From NCBI GenBank assembly GCA_030744435.1, contig JASLQO010000011.1:62001-126000 (forward strand): 64,000 nt of DNA, written 5' to 3'. Source of the DNA: JASLQO01 sp002327525 (GTDB lineage: Bacteria; Pseudomonadota; Gammaproteobacteria; Pseudomonadales; Azotimanducaceae). The notes under the pieces are model-generated. The model made no database searches. It had not been told where the DNA came from and saw only the letters and a list, made by a program, of their open reading frames with translations. The position numbers and the translations under genes are program-made. The first letter of the stretch is position 1, and each line of letters starts with the position of its first letter. Shown piece after piece: positions 9,836 to 16,432 of the stretch.

Positions 9836-9932
9836 GAGTCGGTTCCTGCTTGATTGATCGTGCTAATGGTAGCGCGCATGCACCCTGTACGCGGCTGAAT
9901 TCAGGACAGTAACGGCGCGCGCCAGCGCAGTG

Positions 9933-10346
9933 TCAGCGGCTTTCGGCTTCCTGGGGCGCCGAGAAAAAGGCGGGATGCTTGCGGTGCGCGAGTTCTTCGC
10001 GGCAATCTGCTTTCAGTCGGCAACTGTAATCCGACAGAACCGGGATCATGGCGAACGCGCCGACCAGCATACCGAGAGCGGTCATCGTGCTCGTGTTCTG
10101 ATACCAGCCTTGCGACAACTGTGGTGCCATTTTAAAGAAGGCCGCGAAGTAAAAGAACATGGCCATTGTCGTGACGATGGCGAGAAAACGAGAGATACCG
10201 AGGCTGATTTCATTTCTCAGTGAGGTTAAAGCGAGTATTGCGCCGATGGAGTAGACGGCTACCCAGTAAAGCCAGTGCGGATGAGTGACATGCATCAGTG
10301 CGAACACTGCGAAAGCACAACCGATTGTCCCATTAATGTACTGCAT
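9933..10346 (-). CDS. Hypothetical four-helix membrane protein
   Basis: A 137-residue protein from the ATG at 10346 (a GTG at 10370 would add 8 residues; the ATG has a CGAGAC purine stretch upstream). Four hydrophobic segments are visible: CAFAVFALMHV, WLYWVAVYSIGAILAL, FLAIVTTMAMFFYFAAFF and TALGMLVGAFAMIPVL. A hydrophilic tail with two Cys follows (DYSCRLKADC). I do not recognise the family. It stands alone between a CitE-like lyase and an SDR on the same strand. Confidence 0.65.
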   Translation of the reverse strand: MQYINGTIGCAFAVFALMHVTHPHWLYWVAVYSIGAILALTSLRNEISLGISRFLAIVTTMAMFFYFAAFFKMAPQLSQGWYQNTSTMTALGMLVGAFAMIPVLSDYSCRLKADCREELAHRKHPAFFSAPQEAESR

Positions 10347-10591
10347 AAAGTCTCGTCTGAGCGCCAGCACGGGTCCGGTCAGTGTCCTCGTTTATCCCTT
10401 CCCTTCGAACTTCAACTCGTGCCAGCCGAGTTATTCCTCGGTTCTAAGCATATTTCAAGCTCTAGATCATAGTCCTGAAACGAATCCCCGCAGTCAACTC
10501 CTTTGTTACAGAAAGTGACAAAAAATCCACCCATGACCCAAAAACTCGGGAATTCTGGTAGCCATTCTACGATTGTCCTGCGTTTTTATAT

Positions 10592-10628
10592 CAGATTGTT
10601 ATAACCCGTTCGGGTGTTATCCAATCTG
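10592..10628. repeat. Long imperfect hairpin overlapping the SDR stop codon
   Basis: CAGATTG (10592-10598) and ATAACCCG (10601-10608) pair with CGGGTgTTAT (10611-10620) and CAATCTG (10622-10628) across a 2-base loop, with one bulge. That gives roughly 20 paired bases. The structure spans the stop codon of the SDR at 10617. On neither strand is it followed by a clear T-run, so it may be a Rho-dependent or mRNA-stabilising 3' structure rather than an intrinsic terminator. The rest of the gap to 10346 shows nothing I can name. Confidence 0.5.
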
Positions 10629-11411
10629 CGCCGCTTGCCCGCCATCCACGGGCAGCACCGCCCCCGTGATGAAGCGTGCCTCGTCGGACGCCAGGAACAA
10701 TGCGCCATTGGCCACATCCCAGGCGCTGCCCATCTGCGCACCCAGCGGCACCATAGCGTCCCGGCGAGCGATCAACGTCTCCCGGTCTGCACCCGCCGTC
10801 ACGCCACCTTCGATCGCCATGGGCGTATTCATGAGTCCTGGCATGATGACGTTGGCCCGAATACCGTAACGCGCATTGCCCGTCGCCAACGCATGCGTGT
10901 AGGCGTTGAGCCCCGCTTTGGAGGTCTTGTACGCGATGATGTTGACCGAACACACCGCCGCCACTGACGATATGTTAGTGATCGCACCCGAACCCTGTTG
11001 GCGCATGACCGGAAGAGCATGCTTACATACCAGCATAATGGAGGTGAGATTCGTGGCGAAGATATGGTTCCACACTTCGAGGTCCATTGACGTCGCGCCC
11101 CGGTCTCCGGCACCGATACCGACGTTGTTGTGCAGCACGTCAATGCGTCCGTATCTTTCCACGCATGCGCGTACCAGATCCGCGCACCGTCCCTCTTCGG
11201 TAATGTCAGCCTCGCAGGCAGCAGCGTCGCCGCCGTCACGAACAATCATATCAACGGTTTTCTGAGCCGAGTCCAGGCGCCGGTCGACGACCAATACCCG
11301 GGCTCCTTCCTGTGCAAAACGCACAGCCGTTGCGCGCCCGTTGCCAATCGTCTCGCCCGGAGTCTGACCTCCGCCGACCACGATGGCGATCTTGTCCTCT
11401 AAACGTCCCAT
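10617..11411 (-). CDS. SDR family oxidoreductase
   Basis: A 264-residue classical short-chain dehydrogenase. It has a glycine-rich NAD(P) motif in a modified form (VGGGQTPGETIGNGRA), HNNVGIGAG (NNAG-like), ITNISS for the catalytic Ser, and YKTSK for the Tyr-xxx-Lys pair. A C-terminal ITGAVLPVDGG motif follows. Its start overlaps the end of the upstream CMD-family gene by 13 bp on the minus strand, so the two are probably one operon with the hydratase beyond. The substrate is unknown. Confidence 0.92.
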   Translation of the reverse strand: MGRLEDKIAIVVGGGQTPGETIGNGRATAVRFAQEGARVLVVDRRLDSAQKTVDMIVRDGGDAAACEADITEEGRCADLVRACVERYGRIDVLHNNVGIGAGDRGATSMDLEVWNHIFATNLTSIMLVCKHALPVMRQQGSGAITNISSVAAVCSVNIIAYKTSKAGLNAYTHALATGNARYGIRANVIMPGLMNTPMAIEGGVTAGADRETLIARRDAMVPLGAQMGSAWDVANGALFLASDEARFITGAVLPVDGGQAAQIG

Positions 11412-11953
11412 CCCGGTAACCCCTTATCCGCCTGCACACCGAATGTATTGAGCGCCATGGAAACCAGATTGTACTGACCCACCGTGAAGACGAGATCCAT
11501 GAGCTGTTGCGTACTCAGATACTCCTGCAAACCGCTCCACGTCTCATCCGCTATGAAGGCATCCTCGTGCAACTCTTCGGTGGCCTTGAACAGCAGCCTG
11601 TCGAGCTCGGACAACCCCGGGGCTCGCGAGTCCGTCTTGCAGCTTCTGATTTCCTCTTCCGTCATACCAGCCTCACGTGAGATGAGGACATGCTGGCCCC
11701 ACTCGTATGCCGACTGACACAGATACCCTATACGCAAAATCACCAGTTCGCGCTCCCGTACGTCGAGGGTCGATTTGCCTAGCACATGATTACCAAAGAC
11801 GATCCAACGACGCATGAGATCCGGATGATTGACGAGCGTCTTGAAAATGTTCAGCACCTCTCCTGGTCCGTCGAATCGTGCCATGACCTCCTTGGCCTTT
11901 TCATCCCAGGCGTCCGCCTCCAGCGGCGCCACTCTTGGTTCATCCAGTCGCAT
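11399..11953 (-). CDS. Carboxymuconolactone decarboxylase (CMD) family protein
   Basis: A 184-residue all-helical CMD/AhpD-superfamily protein. The core reads REREL VILRIGYLCQSAYEWGQHVLIS, where the AhpD CxxC pair is replaced by EWGQHV. This keeps the His but lacks the redox cysteines, so a lyase or decarboxylase-type role is likelier than peroxide reduction. It overlaps the SDR gene by 13 bp and lies about 160 bp after the hydratase gene on the same strand. Function beyond the family is unknown. Confidence 0.85.
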   Translation of the reverse strand: MRLDEPRVAPLEADAWDEKAKEVMARFDGPGEVLNIFKTLVNHPDLMRRWIVFGNHVLGKSTLDVRERELVILRIGYLCQSAYEWGQHVLISREAGMTEEEIRSCKTDSRAPGLSELDRLLFKATEELHEDAFIADETWSGLQEYLSTQQLMDLVFTVGQYNLVSMALNTFGVQADKGLPGWDV

Positions 11954-12110
11954 TCATGCCTCCCATTTCAGGTATCTGTTGGCGTTGTTTGTTTGGCGAG
12001 AGTCGGCGAAAGTCCGCCACCGGCCGCATCGAGGACGTTACCAACCGCCGTGGTGCAACGTCTCTCCAATCAAAGACATGGCCATCTCTTGAGTCGTCTC
12101 GATGCCTGTT

Positions 12111-12857
12111 CTACGAAACGGTGAAGCGAACGAGGCCCGCCGCGCCGAAGTCCGCCACATAATCGCCCGGTTGCCCCGGCTGAAGACCACCGATGGAACC
12201 GGTGAGGAGAATGTGCCCCGCTTTGACCGGGTAGCCCAGCTCGAGTACCGAGTTGACCAGCCATCGCACCGCCTTCAACTGCCCACCAAGCACCTCACCA
12301 CTCACGCCCTCGTATAACAATTCATCATCGCGATAGAGCGTTACAGCGACACCATCTAAATCAGTGAGGATCACCTCTTCGCCCCGAATGAAACTACCGA
12401 AAGCCGAGTTAGCAGCCACCAGATCTGCGCCTGCTGGCTGCGATTCGAAGGCGAGGTTCGCAAGCTCGATGGCCGGCGCCACAGCCGCGATCACCGAAGC
12501 CGCCGCATCCTCATCGGCAAGTGCGCTGGTCACGTCCGCACCCAGACGAAAGCTGAGTTCCGTTTCGATCAAGAGTCTGCCAAAGGCGCTACTTTCGACA
12601 TTCGTGCCCCCGTCGTGCCCGTCCAGCGGAAACAGTACGCCCGTGACAGGCCTGTCGATGCCCATGTTCCGCTGCGCGGCGGCTGCTGTGAGTGCACCCT
12701 TGTACCCGGCGATCTCACGTTGTCGCGACAGCAACTCCACCAACTGTTTCTGAACGCCGTACGCCGCATCGAGCTGCATGCCGGGTTCGATTTCCGTGAT
12801 GCGCGGATACGGGGCTCGGGCTCGGTATGCGCCCGCAAGCCGTTCAACGAAACTCAT
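12111..12857 (-). CDS. 2-keto-4-pentenoate hydratase-like protein
   Basis: A 248-residue member of the MhpD/DmpE/DmpH hydratase-decarboxylase family, which adds water to 2-hydroxypenta-2,4-dienoates in meta-cleavage pathways. Visible features are YGVQKQLVELL, IAGYKGALTAAAAQ, the acidic metal-binding pair in LLIETELSFRLG, AIELANLAF, and GQLKAVRWLVNSV followed by GHILLTGSIGG at the C-terminus. Its ATG overlaps the stop codon of the collapsed Rieske dioxygenase gene upstream (ATGA), which points to an ancestral aromatic-ring catabolic operon. Confidence 0.85.
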   Translation of the reverse strand: MSFVERLAGAYRARAPYPRITEIEPGMQLDAAYGVQKQLVELLSRQREIAGYKGALTAAAAQRNMGIDRPVTGVLFPLDGHDGGTNVESSAFGRLLIETELSFRLGADVTSALADEDAAASVIAAVAPAIELANLAFESQPAGADLVAANSAFGSFIRGEEVILTDLDGVAVTLYRDDELLYEGVSGEVLGGQLKAVRWLVNSVLELGYPVKAGHILLTGSIGGLQPGQPGDYVADFGAAGLVRFTVS

Positions 12858-13143
12858 TGGGTAAGTTCACCCAGCAGTTGATGAAAACGTCTGATCTTTG
12901 TCTCCTGGTAATTCGCCAGCACCACCTCGTCAAACTGGGATGCCTGAAGGCCGCGTTGAACGTTGGGCAGATTGACGGTGTCTTGCGTAAACACCTTGGT
13001 CAGCATGCCCAGTTCCGGCGCATCCGTCCACGGTTCATCTTCACCCAGCCAGTGAACGGGCGCGGTGGCGGCACCACGTCACCGCTGATCAGATCCTGAT
13101 AGCTGATACCCGCAGATCGCGCCGGTTGTTCGGCCTCACTCAT
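12854..13143 (-). pseudogene. Rieske aromatic-ring dioxygenase alpha subunit, interior deleted
   Basis: The frame starting at 13143 reads MSEAEQPARSAGISYQDLI then SGDVVPPP, a typical N-terminus of a Rieske oxygenase alpha subunit. After a frame change the sequence continues as HWLGEDEPWTDAPELGML, TVNLPNVQRGLQAS, VVLANYQETKIRRFHQLL, which is the C-terminal end of the same family, and stops at 12854. The Rieske CxH/CxxH centre, the mononuclear iron site and about 300 residues are missing: 290 bp remain of roughly 1.3 kb. The stop still overlaps the hydratase start as ATGA. Confidence 0.85.
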
Positions 13144-13294
13144 CCCGCTTTCCCCTTTCCGGCAACTGCCAACCCGCCAGCCATAGCAGCATGTGCGGAT
13201 CCGCGTGGCGTAAATCTCCGCGCTCCCTTGCTGCCCACTCCAGGCGGATGATCGCAATAACCGTCAGCAGTGACTTTTTCAACCGCCTCGCATA
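13144..13294 (-). other. Short gap with a possible 46-codon minus-strand frame
   Basis: A minus-strand frame from a TTG at about 13283 (KKSLLTVIAIIRLEWAAR ... MLLWLAGWQLPERGKRDE) ends in an ATGA overlap with the collapsed Rieske gene. It has a hydrophobic start but matches no family I know. It could be one more eroded gene or chance. Confidence 0.25.
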
Positions 13295-13679
13295 TCAATT
13301 GTCCCGCAGTACGGCCTCGTAGCCCTGCGTACGCAGCGCGGAGATCACCTGATCCACCTGTTCTTCACCCCGCATCTGTAGTACCAGTTCCACCAGAGTG
13401 GCACGCACCGAAGAGCCGCAGTCCGTGATATGCAACCGCCTGCGCGTGATTTCCCGCGGACATGGCTACGACACCCGCCTTGCGCTGCTTTGCCGTCAGA
13501 CTCAACAAGACATTCAACGCACCCCGTTCTTTGAAGGAAGCAGTGAACTGCTGATTTTCCAGTTTCAGATAGACCTGCGCCCCGCTCACCGAGGACAACG
13601 TGGCCGAGTGCACGCAAGGGGTAGGCAGTACCTGGCCCTCGATGCGGTCCGCCGCAGCCTGTACGTCACTTAGATTCAT
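13295..13679 (-). pseudogene. Threonine ammonia-lyase / serine dehydratase, interior deleted
   Basis: The start (MNLSDVQAAADRIEG, TPCVHSATLS) and the PLP-lysine motif (TASFKERGALNVL) plus SAGNHAQAVAYHG are the first 87 or so residues of a fold-type II PLP threonine dehydratase. Around 13430 the frame changes and the C-terminal end of the family follows (RATLVELVLQMRGEEQVDQV, ALRTQGYEAVLRD), with the stop at 13295. About 250 central residues, including the glycine-rich phosphate-binding loop, are absent. Both gene ends remain recognisable in 385 bp. Confidence 0.85.
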
Positions 13680-13702
13680 GCATCCAGTATAGGATACCTT
13701 CG

Positions 13703-13987
13703 ATGCCCTATACTCCCTCGCCCGAAAGCGGAGCCGAACAACCTTTGAAACACCTGCTGATCGTGTATCACAGCCAGACCGGCAACACCGCACGCATGGC
13801 GAAAGCCGCGCTCGTCGGCGCCATGAGCGATGCAGTGCGATCGATTCGGCGCATCGCGAACGGTTACCCGTTCCGACAAATTCAGGAACCCGTCGTGGCG
13901 CAGGGCAGCGTGACCGATACACACCTCCAGCGCTGCCGGGACTTAGGAACCGCGCTCGCGCTAGGCCTGTTTATCGGCGTATTCTGA
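13703..13987 (+). pseudogene. Flavodoxin / NAD(P)H-dependent FMN reductase family, in-frame interior deletion
   Basis: This 94-codon frame starts with KHLLIVYHSQTGNTARMAKA, the FMN-phosphate loop of flavodoxin-fold reductases. It then jumps to AVRSIRRIANGYPFRQIQEP and a helix typical of the C-terminal third. Homologues of this type are about 190-200 residues, so the central strands carrying the FMN ring-binding loops are gone. Unlike its neighbours the reading frame is preserved, so a mini-protein could still be made. It would not be expected to bind FMN normally. It diverges from the threonine dehydratase remnant (24 bp apart). Confidence 0.8.
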
Positions 13988-14006
13988 CGAAATCCAAGGA
14001 GAACTC

Positions 14007-14363
14007 ATGAGCGACGAAGAACGAAAAGCGAAAATCGCACGTAGCATCACCGAGGCCCTGCCCACCCCGGAGGAAATTCGCGATGATTGGGGACGCATGA
14101 TCGTCGATACGGTTCTGCCCGACGGCGTCTGGTCCCGTCCCGGCCTGAGCCAACGCGAGCGCAGCCTCATTACCATCGCAGCACTCACCGCGCTGTACCG
14201 ACCCAACGAACTGAGGCCGCACGTGAGACGGGGTCTTTCAAACGGACTCAGCAAGGCGGAAATCAGCGAGGTGATCATGCAGATGGCCGTCTACGGCGGA
14301 TTCCCGGTAGCCGTGGAAGGCATGCATATCGCTCACGATGTCTTCAACGAACAGGACGACTAA
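14007..14363 (+). CDS. Carboxymuconolactone decarboxylase family protein (short form)
   Basis: A 118-residue CMD-domain protein resembling gamma-carboxymuconolactone decarboxylase. It shows GLSQRERSLITIAALTAL, the segment ELRPHVRRGLSNGLSKAEI with the catalytic-type His, and VIMQMAVYGGFPVAVEGM. No CxxC is present, so it is not a typical AhpD reductase. AAGGAG sits 8-10 bases before the ATG. It is the first gene of a tight operon with the selenoprotein (14 bp gap), PhyH-like dioxygenase and LLM oxidoreductase. Confidence 0.88.
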   Translation: MSDEERKAKIARSITEALPTPEEIRDDWGRMIVDTVLPDGVWSRPGLSQRERSLITIAALTALYRPNELRPHVRRGLSNGLSKAEISEVIMQMAVYGGFPVAVEGMHIAHDVFNEQDD

Positions 14364-14377
14364 ACAGGAGGCCGACC

Positions 14378-14605
14378 ATGGACATCACCATTACCTACTG
14401 CGCGCAGTGAAACTACCGACCCACGGCGGCCAGTTTGGCTGCGAGCATCAAGGAAATCCTCGGAGTGGAGGCTACTTTGGTCGGGGCCGGCGGCGGCATT
14501 TTCGACGTCACCGTGGACGGGAAACTGCTCTGGTCCAAGCACCAGACCGGCTCTTTTCCTGACGAGGCAGAGTTTATCGAGAAACTGAAAGCAAACCCGG
14601 CATGA
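14378..14605 (+). CDS. SelW/Rdx-family selenoprotein (CxxU)
   Basis: A 75-residue thioredoxin-like Rdx (SelW/SelT/SelH) protein. The N-terminal strand ITYCAQ is followed by an in-frame TGA (14408-14410) exactly where the family has the second Cys or Sec of its CxxC/CxxU motif, giving C-A-Q-U. The frame then continues without a break: NYRPTAASLAASIKEILG, the conserved GGGIFDVTVDGKLLWSK and GSFPDEAEFIEKL. AGGAGG lies 8 bases before the ATG. The true stop overlaps the next gene's ATG (ATGA at 14602-14605), which only makes sense if ribosomes pass the TGA. A hairpin of SECIS type follows the TGA. The alternative is a nonsense mutation of a Cys codon, but the intact downstream frame argues against it. 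Confidence 0.85.
14426..14442 (+). promoter_or_regulatory. Putative bacterial SECIS hairpin
   Basis: GCGGCC (14426-14431) pairs with GGCTGC (14437-14442) over six base pairs, one of them G-U, with the five-base loop AGTTT. The loop starts 21 bases after the TGA and has G in its second position. Published bacterial SECIS models require a small apical loop with a G among its first two bases, placed about 16-37 nt after the UGA. This is inferred by eye from the sequence and has not been folded or tested. Confidence 0.6.
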
Positions 14606-15393
14606 GCCTGACCCCGGAACAGGTGGAGGCTTTTTACGAGGACGGATTCGTCGTTATCCGCAAGTGCGTACCGCCGGATGAGGCCGCTTCATTGTTGGTC
14701 GCCGCCAACGCCATAGCGGACGCCGCACAAAGAGACGACGATACGGGCGATGCGCTTCTGCAGCCGGAGTCGGCATTGGCAGGTGAGACCGGACCCCTGC
14801 GTACCCGCCTGTCCAAGATTTTTCGTATACACCGAACAGAGGCGACCTTTCGGGCCGTCGCCACCGGTCCTGAATTGGTCACCCGTGTGCAGAGTCTGAT
14901 GGGAGACAACCTCGACTGCTTCCTGTCCCAGTTCATCTACAAAATGCCGGGGGCTCTCGGCCAGCCGTGGCACCAGGACTCGTTTTACTTTCCTTTCGAC
15001 GGTCCGCATCAGGTTGGCGCGTGGCTTGCCGTCACGCAGGCGCACAGCGACAACGGGCCTCTATGGGTGCTGCCCGGCTCACACACCGAGCCCGTTCACG
15101 AGGCGGTGAAGGATACCCGTGAACACGCGAACCACGGATATTATGAGATCGTCGATCACGACATGTCGGCTGCGGTCCCGGTTCTCATGCAGCCCGGCGA
15201 TATGCTGCTCTTTCACAGCCACCTCATGCACAAGTCCACGGACAACGTCTCAAAGGAGCTGCGCGCAGCGATGGTTTACCATTTCGCCACCAGCGACACC
15301 ATAGATCGTAGCGAACAGAAATACGGACGCAAACCGCCGAATCAGGACTGGATGCCGATCTTGAGATACGGTCAGCTCACCCACCGAGACTGA
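14602..15393 (+). CDS. Phytanoyl-CoA dioxygenase (PhyH) family protein
   Basis: A 263-residue Fe(II)/2-oxoglutarate-dependent oxygenase. The facial triad is visible as WHQD (H124, D126) and the distal His in HLMHKSTDN (H210), followed by ELRAAMVYHF, which carries the usual 2-oxoglutarate-binding Arg region. GPLWVLPGSH is the typical mid-domain turn. The start codon overlaps the selenoprotein stop, so the genes are translationally coupled. Family members hydroxylate lipids, small metabolites or antibiotic precursors; the substrate here is unknown. Confidence 0.9.
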   Translation: MSLTPEQVEAFYEDGFVVIRKCVPPDEAASLLVAANAIADAAQRDDDTGDALLQPESALAGETGPLRTRLSKIFRIHRTEATFRAVATGPELVTRVQSLMGDNLDCFLSQFIYKMPGALGQPWHQDSFYFPFDGPHQVGAWLAVTQAHSDNGPLWVLPGSHTEPVHEAVKDTREHANHGYYEIVDHDMSAAVPVLMQPGDMLLFHSHLMHKSTDNVSKELRAAMVYHFATSDTIDRSEQKYGRKPPNQDWMPILRYGQLTHRD

Positions 15394-15418
15394 GAAAACC
15401 GAGCGAGGAGAATTGAAG

Positions 15419-16432
15419 ATGCCCGACCTGCATGTTGGAGTTTGTTACGACTTTCGCAACCCACCCGACTCCGGCCGCACGGATCGCCAGCTCTATGCGC
15501 AGATCATGGAGCAGGTACGCTGGCTCGACCAGATAGGCGCAAACCTGGTCTGGTTCACTGAACATCACTTCGTGGAGGACGGCTATCTGCCGAGTTGGAC
15601 GCCCGTGGCCGGTGCCATGGCCGCAGTCACTGAAAACGTGCGTTTCGGCACCGACATTTGCCTGCTGCCTTTCAATCACCCCGTGCGCCTCGCAGAGGAT
15701 CTCGCCGTGCTCGACAATCTCTCTGGCGGTCGGGTCGAGGTCGGCGTCGGTATGGGATACGCGCCGCACGAGTTCCGCGGCTTCGGATTTCCGGTGAGCC
15801 GTCGTGTCTCCCTGATGGACGAGGGGATCGAGGTACTGCAGCGCTGCTTCACCGGTGAGAAATTCAGCTACAAAGGTAAACGTTATCAGCTCAACGACGT
15901 ACTCATCACTCCTGGGTACGTGCAGGAAGGAGGCCCGCCGCTATGGATTGCATCCATGTCGGAGGCGGGCGCTACTCGTGCTGCGCGATACGACACTCAT
16001 TTCCTTCCGCAGGGGCTCAAGAAGCGCTCGTTCGATCCCTGGAAACAAGCGCTGGAGGACAGCGGACGCGACCCGAGAGACTATCGGGTGGGCATCATAC
16101 GTAGCATTCTGGTAACCGGACCCGACGGCGCGGATTGGTCGGTCATACGCGCGGCCGAACGCTACCGCATGGCTCTGTATGCACGATTTTTCGAGGAAAG
16201 CGGGGAAGGCTTTGGGGAGAAAGGCGAACCCGTACCGCAAACCTGGATAGTCGGGGATGTGCAGCACTGTGTGGACGAACTCGTCGGGTTCATCAAACGG
16301 TTCGGCATTACCGACATCGTCACGATGGCGCTACCACCGGGTCTAGACACCGAACAGATGGCGCCGAGCCTGGAGCGGTTGTTTCGGGATGTGGTGCCAC
16401 AGGTCAGGGAGCGGCTAGCAGCCACGGCTTGA
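15419..16432 (+). CDS. LLM class flavin-dependent oxidoreductase
   Basis: A 337-residue bacterial-luciferase-like monooxygenase. Typical elements are VWFTEHHFVEDGYLPSW near aa 43, PFNHPVRLAEDLAVLD and LSGGRVEVGVGMGYAPHEF near aa 100-120, and PPLWIASMSEAG. The ATG at 15419 is chosen because AGGAG (15406-15410) lies eight bases upstream; a TTG at 15413 is less likely. It ends the CMD-selenoprotein-PhyH operon and overlaps the convergent CocE-type gene by 29 bp. Confidence 0.9.
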   Translation: MPDLHVGVCYDFRNPPDSGRTDRQLYAQIMEQVRWLDQIGANLVWFTEHHFVEDGYLPSWTPVAGAMAAVTENVRFGTDICLLPFNHPVRLAEDLAVLDNLSGGRVEVGVGMGYAPHEFRGFGFPVSRRVSLMDEGIEVLQRCFTGEKFSYKGKRYQLNDVLITPGYVQEGGPPLWIASMSEAGATRAARYDTHFLPQGLKKRSFDPWKQALEDSGRDPRDYRVGIIRSILVTGPDGADWSVIRAAERYRMALYARFFEESGEGFGEKGEPVPQTWIVGDVQHCVDELVGFIKRFGITDIVTMALPPGLDTEQMAPSLERLFRDVVPQVRERLAATA

